Positions 1 to 7,065 of a DNA stretch of 7,071 nucleotides are shown here, piece by piece (the first letter of the stretch is position 1; each line of letters opens with the position of its first letter). Below the pieces are notes generated by a model, which saw only the letters and a list, made by a program, of their open reading frames with translations, was not told the DNA's origin and did not search any database. This stretch comes from Bacteroidales bacterium (GTDB lineage: Bacteria; Bacteroidota; Bacteroidia; Bacteroidales; UBA7960). Both the position numbers and the translations under genes were made by a program. The stretch covers positions 1-7,071 of the forward strand of contig SLSG01000155.1 in NCBI GenBank assembly GCA_007130545.1, given 5' to 3'.

Positions 1-443
1 ACTGGATGCTGATTTGTGCCGGCAAGCCCGGGCATTACAATATGATGACCGCGAGCTGGGGGTGTGCCGGTGTTTTATGGAAAAAACCCGTGGCAGTGGT
101 TTTTGTCAGGCCCCAACGCCATACCTTCCTGTTTATTGAGGAAAACCCCAGGTTTACCTTGAATTTTTTCGGGGAAGAACACCGGGAAACCCTGAACCTT
201 TGCGGCACCAGGTCCGGAAGGGATATTGACAAGATGAACATCCCGGGCTTAAATGCCGTGGAAACCCCCTCAGAAGGTCTTGTGTTCGGGCAGGCCAGCC
301 TGGCGTTGGAATGCAGGAAAATTTACTACGACGACATCAAGCCGGAGTTCTTTTTGTCGTTCGATCAGGAGAAGATATACCCACAAAAGGATTACCACCG
401 TTTTTTTATCGGTGAGATTACCAAGGTCTGGAAAAGGAAATAA
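1..443 (+). CDS. Flavin reductase family protein (FMN-binding split barrel), 5' end cut by window edge
   Basis: The reading frame is open from the left edge (first whole codon TGG at 3-5) to TAA at 441-443, so the visible 147 residues lack the N-terminus. The ATG at 6 is internal: the preceding W belongs to the usual family pattern 'WMLI.AG'. Visible family features are the MTASWG segment followed by GVLWKKPVA and the RPQRHT stretch, which in flavin reductase-like proteins form the FMN-binding split barrel, then TLNFF and the CGTRSGRD segment. Family members are usually about 165-190 aa, so roughly 20-40 residues are missing. Known family members bind FMN and reduce or use flavin with NAD(P)H in the cytoplasm; the substrate or partner here cannot be read from sequence. 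The gene lies 24 nt upstream of the next gene on the same strand, so co-transcription is likely. Family assignment is confident, exact reaction is not. Confidence 0.88.
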   Translation, partial: WMLICAGKPGHYNMMTASWGCAGVLWKKPVAVVFVRPQRHTFLFIEENPRFTLNFFGEEHRETLNLCGTRSGRDIDKMNIPGLNAVETPSEGLVFGQASLALECRKIYYDDIKPEFFLSFDQEKIYPQKDYHRFFIGEITKVWKRK

Positions 444-467
444 CATAGGTTTCAAGATTCAACGACA

Positions 468-1028
468 GTGAGTGTGCTAAAGTGGATCAGGGAAAAGCTG
501 CGCAGCTATTTCTTCCGGGTGGAGGTGAACAAGCGCAGGCGGGTCAAGACGGTAATGGGATTGGATGAATCCCGTATGGTCGGAATCATTTTCGATGCCA
601 GTGAATCGGCCGACTACAGCCAGGTTGTTTCCCTGGTATCCAGGCTGCGTGAAAGCGGAAAAAAGGTCAGAGGGATGGGATTTGTCCGACAAAAACAAAA
701 ACCGGCATTTATATTTGACCAGATCCATTTCTCTTTTTGCCAGGCCAGGGATTTTTCCTGGAACCTGAAGCTCAAATCCCCGGCATTGGTGGAGTTTACC
801 GAGACGGAAATGGATTTGTTGCTGGATCTTTCACCATCCGGCTTGTTTTTTCCAAAATACCTGGCAGCCATTACCAATGCCAGGTACAAGGTGGGAAACT
901 ATCATCCCGACCAGGTGGAGATTTACGATATGATGATACAGGAAAAGGAACCATTCGACCTGAAGGAATTCATCGACCATTGTTTGCAGTATTTGAAAAT
1001 CATAAAAAAACCCGTAACTCATGCATGA
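468..1028 (+). CDS. DUF6913-like protein of unknown function, encoded directly upstream of dapA
   Basis: This is a 186-aa soluble protein with no signal peptide or membrane segment. It begins with a basic, amphipathic N-terminus (residues 1-30, rich in K and R). Hydrophobic strand-like segments follow: VGIIFDA (38-44), KVRGMGFV (66-73), DLLLDLS (116-122) and ARYKVGNY (138-145). The alternation of hydrophobic strands and helices suggests an alpha/beta fold. From memory this matches the Bacteroidota-specific DUF6913 family, which shares the 'GIIFDA', 'D.L.DLS' and 'A..KVG' signatures; no biochemical function is known to me. GTG at 468 is the first possible start after the in-frame stop of the upstream gene at 441-443; GTG at 474 is an alternative. 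No Shine-Dalgarno sequence is evident. Its TGA lies inside the dapA start region (8-nt overlap), implying translational coupling and perhaps a link to dapA, although this is inference. Confidence 0.8.
   Translation: MSVLKWIREKLRSYFFRVEVNKRRRVKTVMGLDESRMVGIIFDASESADYSQVVSLVSRLRESGKKVRGMGFVRQKQKPAFIFDQIHFSFCQARDFSWNLKLKSPALVEFTETEMDLLLDLSPSGLFFPKYLAAITNARYKVGNYHPDQVEIYDMMIQEKEPFDLKEFIDHCLQYLKIIKKPVTHA
1021..1028 (+). other. 8-nt stop/start overlap between the DUF6913-like gene and dapA
   Basis: The sequence ATGCATGA contains the dapA start codon (1021-1023) and the TGA stop of the upstream gene (1026-1028) in another frame. No Shine-Dalgarno-like purine run lies just before this ATG (the preceding bases are AACCCGTAACTC), so re-initiation by ribosomes finishing the upstream gene is a plausible way to start dapA translation. 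Confidence 0.7.
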
Positions 1029-1926
1029 AAAACTTCGGGGAACCGGGACCGCCATTGTCACCCCATTTCATAGAGAAGGCAATATTGACTTTAAGTCATT
1101 TGAGGGACTGATTGAATACCAGATCAGCAATAAGATTGATTACCTCGTATTCATGGGCACCACAGGAGAGGCCGTCACACTCAACAAGGATGAGCGCTGC
1201 GCCGTGATCAACCTGGCCGTGGAGATTGTGGACAACAGGGTGCCTGTGGTGGTGGGGATAGGGGGCAACAACACCCAGGAGATCGAGAATACCATCCGGG
1301 AGACCTCCTTTGACGGGATCGATGCCGTTTTGTCCGTCAGCCCCTATTACAACAAGCCCCAGCAAAAAGGAATCTTTTATCATTATAAAGCCATTGCCTC
1401 GCTTTGTCCCGTACCGGTCATCATTTACAATGTCCCGGGGCGGACCGGCTCCAATATTGCTTCCGAGACCACCCTCCGGATCGCTCACGAACTCAGCAAC
1501 GTCATCGGCATCAAGGAAGCCTCTCACGACCTGGCGCAGTGTGCCCGAATCATCAAGGAGAGACCGGAAGGCTTCCTGGTAATCTCCGGAAATGATGATA
1601 TCGCCCTTCCGTTTATGGCGCTGGGCGGTGATGGCGTGATCTCGGTAATCGCCAATGCCTTTCCTCGGGAATTTTCACAAATGGTGCGTTACTGCCTGGG
1701 GGATGAGTTTGAAAAAGCACGGGATATCCACAACCAGTTGCTTGACATCATCGAAGCCATTTACGCCGATGGAAGCCCGTCCGGTGTGAAGGCGGTGCTG
1801 GCCATGAAGGGTCTCTGCCAGAATGCATTGCGGCTGCCTCTGGTCAAGATAAACAAAGCCCTCAGCAACCAGATCTCAACCCTTCTGGCGGAAATGAAGC
1901 CCGGAAAATATTCCTCCCGCATCTGA
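1021..1926 (+). CDS. dapA: 4-hydroxy-tetrahydrodipicolinate synthase
   Basis: DapA condenses pyruvate with L-aspartate-4-semialdehyde in the cytoplasm, the first committed step to diaminopimelate and lysine. The 301-aa protein is full length for this (beta/alpha)8 class I aldolase family. The signatures are intact: GTTGE with T47-T48 (proton relay), YYNKP with Y110, YNVPGRTG with Y136 and R141 (substrate carboxylate), and GIKEAS with K165 as the Schiff-base lysine, followed by SGND (189-192) and GGDGVIS (202-208). These correspond to E. coli T44/T45, Y107, Y133, R138 and K161. The conserved arginine favours DapA over N-acetylneuraminate lyase or related aldolases. At the lysine-feedback site, E. 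coli N80 and E84 are kept (N83, E87), but S48, A49, H53 and H56 are replaced by A51, V52, K56 and R59. The ATG overlaps the upstream gene's end by 8 nt (ATGCATGA), so translation is probably coupled. Confidence 0.96.
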   Translation: MHEKLRGTGTAIVTPFHREGNIDFKSFEGLIEYQISNKIDYLVFMGTTGEAVTLNKDERCAVINLAVEIVDNRVPVVVGIGGNNTQEIENTIRETSFDGIDAVLSVSPYYNKPQQKGIFYHYKAIASLCPVPVIIYNVPGRTGSNIASETTLRIAHELSNVIGIKEASHDLAQCARIIKERPEGFLVISGNDDIALPFMALGGDGVISVIANAFPREFSQMVRYCLGDEFEKARDIHNQLLDIIEAIYADGSPSGVKAVLAMKGLCQNALRLPLVKINKALSNQISTLLAEMKPGKYSSRI

Positions 1927-1954
1927 TTGCGCGGTGTTGCGAGACCTTATTGCC

Positions 1955-4009
1955 ATGCTAGCGAAACAAAGCCTGATCTTACTGTTCCTTCTACCCCTGG
2001 CGCCGCTCTATGGCAGTGCACCGGACAGCCTGGTGCAGCAGAGGCTTCTGGAAAGGGGGGAGGTGTATTTTTCCTTTGAAAGGCCTGACACAGAAACCCT
2101 TGCACATATCCTATCCGGTGTTTCACTGGATAAACTGGATGGGGACTCTGTCCATGTATATGCGAACCGCCGGGGCTATGACAGTTTCCTTGAAAGCGGA
2201 TTGCCATTCCGGTTGCTGGATCCGCCCGGTAAGGTGGATTTTGACCTGCGAATGAAAGGTCCGGAAGTGCTCAAGTCAGGAGAGCTGCCGCAGGAGTGGG
2301 ACTTCTATCCGACTTATGAGGCCTACCTGCAGATCATGGAGGATTTTGAAAAGGCGTACCCGGATCTGTGCCAGTTGGTTAGCATCGGGAAGTCTGTAAT
2401 GGGCAGGGAATTGCTGTTTGCACGCATTTCCGCCCCGGAAAACGATGGCAGGCTGGTGCCCCGTTTAATGTATACCTCCACCATGCATGGGGATGAAACG
2501 GCAGGCTTTGTTCTTTCCCTTCGTTTGATCCATCACCTGCTTGAACAGTATGGCAAGGATGAAAGCATTACCAGGCTGCTTGAGGAAACCGAAATCTGGA
2601 TCTGCCCCAATGAGAACCCGGATGGCACTTACCGGAATGACAACTCTACGGTTTACGGGGCCACCCGCGGCAATATAAATGGAGTGGATCTGAACCGCAA
2701 CTATCCCAATCCGGTGCTGGATCCCGTTGATGAGATGCAGGAAGAAACTTTCGTGATGATCCAGTTCGTGGATACCATGGACTTTGTCATGTCGGCCAAT
2801 ATGCACGGAGGCATCGAACTGGTGAACTACCCGTTTGACAGCTGGATTTCTTCGCAGAACAGGCATGCCGACCACCACTGGTGGGAGTTTGTGCTGCAGG
2901 AATATGTCGATACGGTGCACTATTATTCCCCGCCTGGCTATATGACCGGACGGGGAACGGGAATGACCCACGGGGGTGATTGGTATGTGGTTTATGGAAG
3001 CCGCCAGGATTATCTGAACTACTATCTCAGCTGCCGGGAATTCACGCTGGAGTTGAGCAACCAGAAGATCCCCAACCCATCCCAGCTTCCCGTGCTCTGG
3101 GAAAACAATTACCGTTCCCTGATCAACTACATATGGCAGTCTACCTATGGCCTGTCGGGTTTGGTCAGTGATGCCGTCAGCGATGAGCCCCTGGCGGCTC
3201 TGCTGCAGCTCCCGGACCATGACAAGGACAATTCAGAAGTGCAGACCAGGCCGTTAAGTGGCTTTTTTCAGCGGCCACTTCTGGAAGGGAAGTACGACTT
3301 GCAGGTAAGCGCAGCAGGATACCCCGATATGCTTTACGCCGATTTGCAGGTGTGGAACCATGAGACATTATGGCTGGACATCCACATGGGGAGGCTTACC
3401 TTTGACCCGTTGGTCCTGCACTTTGAACCGGTCCAGGTGAACGGCAGTTCACAGCTTGCCCTGATCGTTCGCAATCCCGGCAATGAAGGCATCCAGGTCA
3501 ATCTGGACGGGATTGGTGGCGATGCCGGCTTTTCCATTGGATTCCCGGCAAAATCGTTAAACTTTTTTCTTACACCCGGTGAATCCCGGTCGGTGCCAAT
3601 CTTGTTCACCCCCACGAGTATGGGGGATTACGAGGCTGTGTTGCAGATCGGCTCAGATCCCGGTGACGGATCGAAAATACTGATTCCCCTGCTGGGCTCG
3701 GGCATCCAGCCAACTGCGCAAGGCCAGGAACCCCGGCTTTTGGGCAGGCCCCTGTTTTTTCCGAATCCCTTCCATGACCAGGCCATGCTGCGCATTGACC
3801 TTCCATCTCCCGGGAAGGTCCGGGCCGAACTTTTTGATTTGCAGGGACGGCTGGTACAAACCTCTTTTGTCGGACAACTGGATGCAGGAAGTCACGAGGT
3901 GGCAATTTTTTCAGGAAGTGAAGGACTGGTTCCCGGACTATACATTTTACGGATTACCACCCCCCGGGCAGCTTACTATTTAAATGTGGTGAGGATCGGT
4001 ACAGACTGA
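1955..4009 (+). CDS. Secreted M14 family zinc carboxypeptidase with T9SS C-terminal sorting domain
   Basis: This 684-aa multidomain exoenzyme should remove C-terminal residues from peptides outside the cell. Domains in order: a signal peptide (1-22, hydrophobic LILLFLLPLAPL, likely cut after GSA); a propeptide-like domain (about 24-105); an M14 catalytic domain (about 118-395); a carboxypeptidase regulatory-like beta domain (about 399-475); an Ig-like/ASH-type beta domain (about 481-590); and a T9SS type A sorting tail (about 600-684, with FPNPF, ELFDLQGRLV and GLYILRI). Zinc ligands are H178 and E181 (HGDE) and H284 (NMHGG). R238, N247 and R248 (VDLNRNYP) match the substrate-binding residues of carboxypeptidase A, and E366 (TLELS) is the general base. 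All key residues are present, so it should be active. ATG at 1955 is preferred over GTG at 1934 because it gives a compact signal peptide. It starts 28 nt after dapA, so it may share that transcript. Substrate specificity is not readable. Confidence 0.92.
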   Translation: MLAKQSLILLFLLPLAPLYGSAPDSLVQQRLLERGEVYFSFERPDTETLAHILSGVSLDKLDGDSVHVYANRRGYDSFLESGLPFRLLDPPGKVDFDLRMKGPEVLKSGELPQEWDFYPTYEAYLQIMEDFEKAYPDLCQLVSIGKSVMGRELLFARISAPENDGRLVPRLMYTSTMHGDETAGFVLSLRLIHHLLEQYGKDESITRLLEETEIWICPNENPDGTYRNDNSTVYGATRGNINGVDLNRNYPNPVLDPVDEMQEETFVMIQFVDTMDFVMSANMHGGIELVNYPFDSWISSQNRHADHHWWEFVLQEYVDTVHYYSPPGYMTGRGTGMTHGGDWYVVYGSRQDYLNYYLSCREFTLELSNQKIPNPSQLPVLWENNYRSLINYIWQSTYGLSGLVSDAVSDEPLAALLQLPDHDKDNSEVQTRPLSGFFQRPLLEGKYDLQVSAAGYPDMLYADLQVWNHETLWLDIHMGRLTFDPLVLHFEPVQVNGSSQLALIVRNPGNEGIQVNLDGIGGDAGFSIGFPAKSLNFFLTPGESRSVPILFTPTSMGDYEAVLQIGSDPGDGSKILIPLLGSGIQPTAQGQEPRLLGRPLFFPNPFHDQAMLRIDLPSPGKVRAELFDLQGRLVQTSFVGQLDAGSHEVAIFSGSEGLVPGLYILRITTPRAAYYLNVVRIGTD

Positions 4010-4060
4010 TTTGATCCCTGGCCAGCGTAATTTGATCCCCACCAGCCCAATTTGATCCCC
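4008..4060. repeat. Three spaced direct copies of TTTGATCCC, possible remnant of an insertion sequence end
   Basis: TTTGATCCC occurs at 4010-4018, 4031-4039 and 4051-4059, at steps of 21 and 20 nt. The last two copies extend to AATTTGATCCCC (4029-4040 and 4049-4060). The segments between copies are also related: CCAGCGTAA before copy 2 and CCAGCCCAA before copy 3, so the array is a degenerate tandem repeat of about 20 bp. The first copy starts inside the carboxypeptidase stop codon (TGA at 4007-4009). On the minus strand the cluster reads as GGGGATCAAATT repeats whose outer tip is TG at 4060-4061. IS21-family elements are known to carry multiple internal repeats of about 20 bp at their ends and to begin with TG, so an orphan IS end is one explanation. 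No transposase gene is present, so this origin is inference; the repeats themselves are directly visible. Confidence 0.6.
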
Positions 4061-4106
4061 ATCTCTAAAAAAATCATAAAATTCAGGCTTTTTATCCGAT
4101 GCGCGT

Positions 4107-4121
4107 TAAACGTTGCGTTTA
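4107..4121. promoter_or_regulatory. Perfect 6-bp inverted repeat upstream of the receptor gene, possible operator
   Basis: TAAACG and CGTTTA are perfect inverted copies separated by TTG. The site ends 58 nt before the ATG of the outer membrane receptor gene, in the only sizeable intergenic region of the window, where a promoter for that gene is expected. It could bind a dimeric regulator or form a small hairpin in the leader. A 6-bp arm in a 170-nt region can arise by chance, so the assignment is weak. Confidence 0.3.
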
Positions 4122-4179
4122 GGGAGCTATCTAAGGTTTATACCCAACGGAAATTTTAAATTCTCTAATTCCATCCTTA

Positions 4180-7065
4180 ATGAATCGTCTTTTCTTTTTC
4201 ATAGGTTTAATGACTATTTCCATCTCCCTGCCTGCGCAGTCTGGCGGGCAAAGGCCCGGTGGTCAAACCGGGCAGCGGCAGTCAGGGGAACAGGCAGAGG
4301 TCCTGGTCTCAGGATACGTAAAGGACAGCTCTGACAATACCTCCCTGCCAGGGGCCCATGTTTCACTGATGCATTTTCGGGACTCCACCAGGGTGTATCG
4401 TGCCACCACCGGCCCTGATGGAAAATTCTCAATAAGGGTCGTACGGGGCAGGTATTATATTGGGGCGAGCTATGTGGGTTACCAGGCATTGGTACTCGCC
4501 GAACCCATTGCCGCCAACCAGGCAGAGAACATAGTGGAGGATCTGAAACTGGTTCCCGGTTCTTTGCTGGACGAGGTGCAGATCACCGGTGAACGTCCCA
4601 GCGTTTTGGTCCGCGGCGACACATTGGACTTTGATGCACGGGCCTTCCGCCTGAACCCCGACGCCAGTGCAGAGGACCTGATCCGGCGTATGGCCGGGAT
4701 TACCGTCCAGGATGGGGCAGTCACCGCACAGGGCGAAGAGGTTCGCCGGGTATTCGTAGACGGTAGGGAATTCTTTGGTGACGACCCCTCCATCGCCCTG
4801 CGTAACCTGCCAGCAGAAGTCATCGAGCGTATCGAGGTATACGATCGAATGAGCGATCAGTCGGAGTTGACGGGATTTGACGACGGGGAAAGAAGCAAAA
4901 CCATCAACATCGTAACCCGGCTGGATACCCGGAGCGGGCAGTTTGGACGGATTTATTCAGGATATGGAGCGGATGAGCGCTACCAGGCCGGACTGGTTAC
5001 GAACATCTTCCACAACGATGCACGGATCTCCATCCTGGGAATGACCAATAACATCAACGAGCAGAATTTCACCCGGGAGGACTTCCAAAGCTTCTTCGGA
5101 GGCGGTGGACGCGGCGGTGGCGGCGGAGGCGGTCGTGGCGGTGGAGGAGGAATGCCGATGGGAGGCATGCCCATGGGGGATTTCCGGGGGGGCAACCGCC
5201 CCGGGTTCAATACTACGCATGCACTCGGACTCAACCTCAGCAATTCCTGGAACGACAAACTGAATGTTTCCGGAAGCTATTTTATGAACATCTCTGACAA
5301 CATCACCAACCAGTTCACCGACCGGCAATACTTCCTGGATGACATCAGCTCCCAGCTTTACCGGGAGAACTCAGAAGAAAGCAGCCGTAGCAACAACCAC
5401 CGGTTTTCGATGCGGATGAACTACGACATAGACGAACGGAATTCCATTCGTTTCACGCCAAGGGGCTCCATACAGAACAATAATTCTGACAGCTATTTCA
5501 ACGCCTTCAATGCATTGGGCGACAATATCCTGGTGAGCCAGTCAGAAACCGGATATGACTCCGACCTTACGGGCTATAATTACTCAGGTTCACTGCTTTA
5601 CAGGCGGCAGTTTGAAAAGCGGGGCAGGACGGCTTCGATCAACATGAGCTCCAATGCCAACAACAACCAAAACCTGTATTTCCTGGATGCCCTCAACGAA
5701 TATTTCAGCGAAGGGGAGACCGATCCGGCCAATGAGAATGTGGTCAGTGACTATTTGAACCAACGATCCGACTCTGAAACCATTAACAACACCATCTCTT
5801 CCAATATCAGCTATACCGAGCCTTTTGGGGAGAGGGGCCTGGTGCAGGTCAGCTACAATATATCGAGGGCCCGCAGGGAGACCGACCGGATGACCCATAG
5901 CTGGGACGATGAACTGGATGTGTATGGACTTTTCGAACCAGACCTCTCCAACCGACTGCATAGCAATTACCTGACCCAAAGGGGCCAGATTGGATACAGC
6001 TACCGCCGGGACCGCCTGAATATGACCTTTGAACTGGGATACCAACACGCAGCGTTAAATGCCGACCAGGAATTTCCTTATGCGACGACCATCAACCGTA
6101 GTTTTCAGAACGTTTTGCCCGGTTTCCGGCTGAATTACAACATTGCCCGGGGGAAGTCCCTGCGCTTTAATTACCGGACCAGCACAAGTGCCCCTTCGGT
6201 TAATCAATTGCAGGATGTGGTAGACAACTCCAATCCGATGTTGCTTTCATCCGGGAATCCGAACCTAAACCACAGCTATTCCCACTTTTTCATGGGAAGA
6301 TACAATACCACGAATACCGGGAAACTGACCACTTTCTTTGCCTTTCTGATGGGGAACTTCTCAAGCGGCTACATAGGCAATTCCACCATCGTGGCCTTGA
6401 GTGATACCATTTTGCCAGGCGGACCCGAACTCAGGAAGGGCACCCAATATTCCTTGCCGGTGAACATGGATGGCTTTGCCAACCTTCGCTCCAATATGAC
6501 CTATGGCTTTCCGCTGAGGTTTATCAAGAGCAACATTAGCCTGAGCTCAAGGCTTTCCTATATGCGGACTCCCAGCATGATCAACGGGCAGACCAATTTT
6601 GCGAACAGCTACACCATGGGAGGTGGGGTCGACCTGAGCAGCAATGTGAGCCGGAACGTGGACTTCACCCTGTCTTACAATGCCAACTACAACATCGTCG
6701 AAAATACAATGCGACCACAACTCGACAATACCTATTACCTGCAGACCACCGGGGCGCGATTCAGCTTTATCTTTCTGGAAAACTGGGTGTGGCGCTCGGA
6801 TATCAGCTACCTGATGTACCGCGGACTCGGAGAGGATTTCAACCAGGATTATGCCTTGTGGAACATGAACGTGGGACGGAAATTCCTGAGAAACAATCTT
6901 GGGGAGTTGACGCTGAGTGTGTTTGACTTACTGAAGCAGAATGACAGCATCATCCGAAACGTCTCGGGCAATTACGTGGAGGACCTTCGTACCAACGCCC
7001 TGACCCGGTTCTTTATGCTGACATTTACCTATAACCTGCGCAACTTCAACGTACGCGAGGCTTGA
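4180..7065 (+). CDS. TonB-dependent-receptor-like outer membrane beta-barrel protein with N-terminal CarboxypepD_reg-like domain
   Basis: This complete 961-aa protein is predicted to sit in the outer membrane. Residues 1-20 form a signal peptide (LFFFIGLMTISISLPAQ), followed by a G/Q-rich linker (21-40). A carboxypeptidase-regulatory-like beta-sandwich (about 42-125) includes PGAHVSL, TGPDGKFSI and YVGYQ. The LDEVQITGE segment (130-138) lies where Bacteroidota receptors carry their TonB-box-like sequence. A plug-like domain (about 140-248) follows, with GDTLDFDA, the AEDLIRRMAGITV motif, VFVDGREFFGDD, LPAEVIERIEVYD and ERSKTINIVT. The rest (about 255-961) is alternating aromatic/polar beta-strand sequence of an outer membrane barrel, ending in FFMLTFTYNLRNF. 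The pattern fits the Bacteroidota outer-membrane-barrel family (PF14905 type) better than SusC, whose linked SusD lipoprotein is absent up to the window end. A glycine-rich insert occupies 307-342. The ligand is unknown. The 170-nt upstream gap suggests its own promoter; the leader is AT-rich without a Shine-Dalgarno sequence. Confidence 0.9.
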   Translation: MNRLFFFIGLMTISISLPAQSGGQRPGGQTGQRQSGEQAEVLVSGYVKDSSDNTSLPGAHVSLMHFRDSTRVYRATTGPDGKFSIRVVRGRYYIGASYVGYQALVLAEPIAANQAENIVEDLKLVPGSLLDEVQITGERPSVLVRGDTLDFDARAFRLNPDASAEDLIRRMAGITVQDGAVTAQGEEVRRVFVDGREFFGDDPSIALRNLPAEVIERIEVYDRMSDQSELTGFDDGERSKTINIVTRLDTRSGQFGRIYSGYGADERYQAGLVTNIFHNDARISILGMTNNINEQNFTREDFQSFFGGGGRGGGGGGGRGGGGGMPMGGMPMGDFRGGNRPGFNTTHALGLNLSNSWNDKLNVSGSYFMNISDNITNQFTDRQYFLDDISSQLYRENSEESSRSNNHRFSMRMNYDIDERNSIRFTPRGSIQNNNSDSYFNAFNALGDNILVSQSETGYDSDLTGYNYSGSLLYRRQFEKRGRTASINMSSNANNNQNLYFLDALNEYFSEGETDPANENVVSDYLNQRSDSETINNTISSNISYTEPFGERGLVQVSYNISRARRETDRMTHSWDDELDVYGLFEPDLSNRLHSNYLTQRGQIGYSYRRDRLNMTFELGYQHAALNADQEFPYATTINRSFQNVLPGFRLNYNIARGKSLRFNYRTSTSAPSVNQLQDVVDNSNPMLLSSGNPNLNHSYSHFFMGRYNTTNTGKLTTFFAFLMGNFSSGYIGNSTIVALSDTILPGGPELRKGTQYSLPVNMDGFANLRSNMTYGFPLRFIKSNISLSSRLSYMRTPSMINGQTNFANSYTMGGGVDLSSNVSRNVDFTLSYNANYNIVENTMRPQLDNTYYLQTTGARFSFIFLENWVWRSDISYLMYRGLGEDFNQDYALWNMNVGRKFLRNNLGELTLSVFDLLKQNDSIIRNVSGNYVEDLRTNALTRFFMLTFTYNLRNFNVREA
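5098..5205 (+). repeat. Glycine-rich low-complexity segment inside the receptor gene
   Basis: Codons 307-342 of the receptor encode a run dominated by glycine with interspersed arginine, then two copies of MPMGG/MPMGD (ATGCCGATGGGA and ATGCCCATGGGG) and DFRGGNRPG. The DNA is a GGC/GGT/GGA repeat, a likely site of slippage and length variation. It falls early in the barrel region, just after the first predicted strands, so it probably forms a flexible loop. Similar glycine-rich stretches are known in this protein family. Confidence 0.75.

Noticed and set aside
1934..1954. GTG at 1934 as the start of the M14 peptidase
   Set aside because: It adds MLRDLIA, including acidic and polar residues, before the signal peptide. 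The ATG at 1955 gives a normal short lysine-containing n-region followed by a hydrophobic core.
2465..3220. 251-aa open frame on the minus strand, antisense to the M14 peptidase gene
   Set aside because: It lies entirely inside a gene with intact catalytic motifs, shows no recognisable domain, and looks like a by-product of the codon use of the plus-strand gene.
4008..4060. CRISPR array
   Set aside because: The repeats are only 9-12 bp with spacers of about 8-12 bp that are themselves similar, there are only three copies, and no cas gene is present.
4076..4095. Rho-independent terminator after the M14 gene (ATAAAA and TTTTAT arms)
   Set aside because: The stem would contain only A-T pairs with an 8-nt loop, and no T-run follows, so it would be too weak to call a terminator.
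4113..4145. Bacteroidota-type promoter (TTG box and TAnnTTTG box) for the receptor gene
   Set aside because: A TTG occurs at 4113 and TA-rich sequence lies near 4132-4142, but no good TAnnTTTG match at the right spacing was found, so a promoter position cannot be supported.
4113..4334. 73-aa frame crossing the start of the receptor gene
   Set aside because: It overlaps the receptor signal peptide and linker in another frame, starts from an alternative codon within the inverted repeat, and has no recognisable features.
5590..6048. 152-aa open frame on the minus strand within the receptor gene
   Set aside because: It is fully embedded in the barrel-coding region, has no recognisable family features and no separate promoter or spacing that would support a gene.
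4180..7065. SusC-type glycan importer
   Set aside because: The plug and barrel signatures fit the outer-membrane-barrel family of the PF14905 type better, and no SusD-like lipoprotein gene is visible before the window ends 6 nt after the stop codon.
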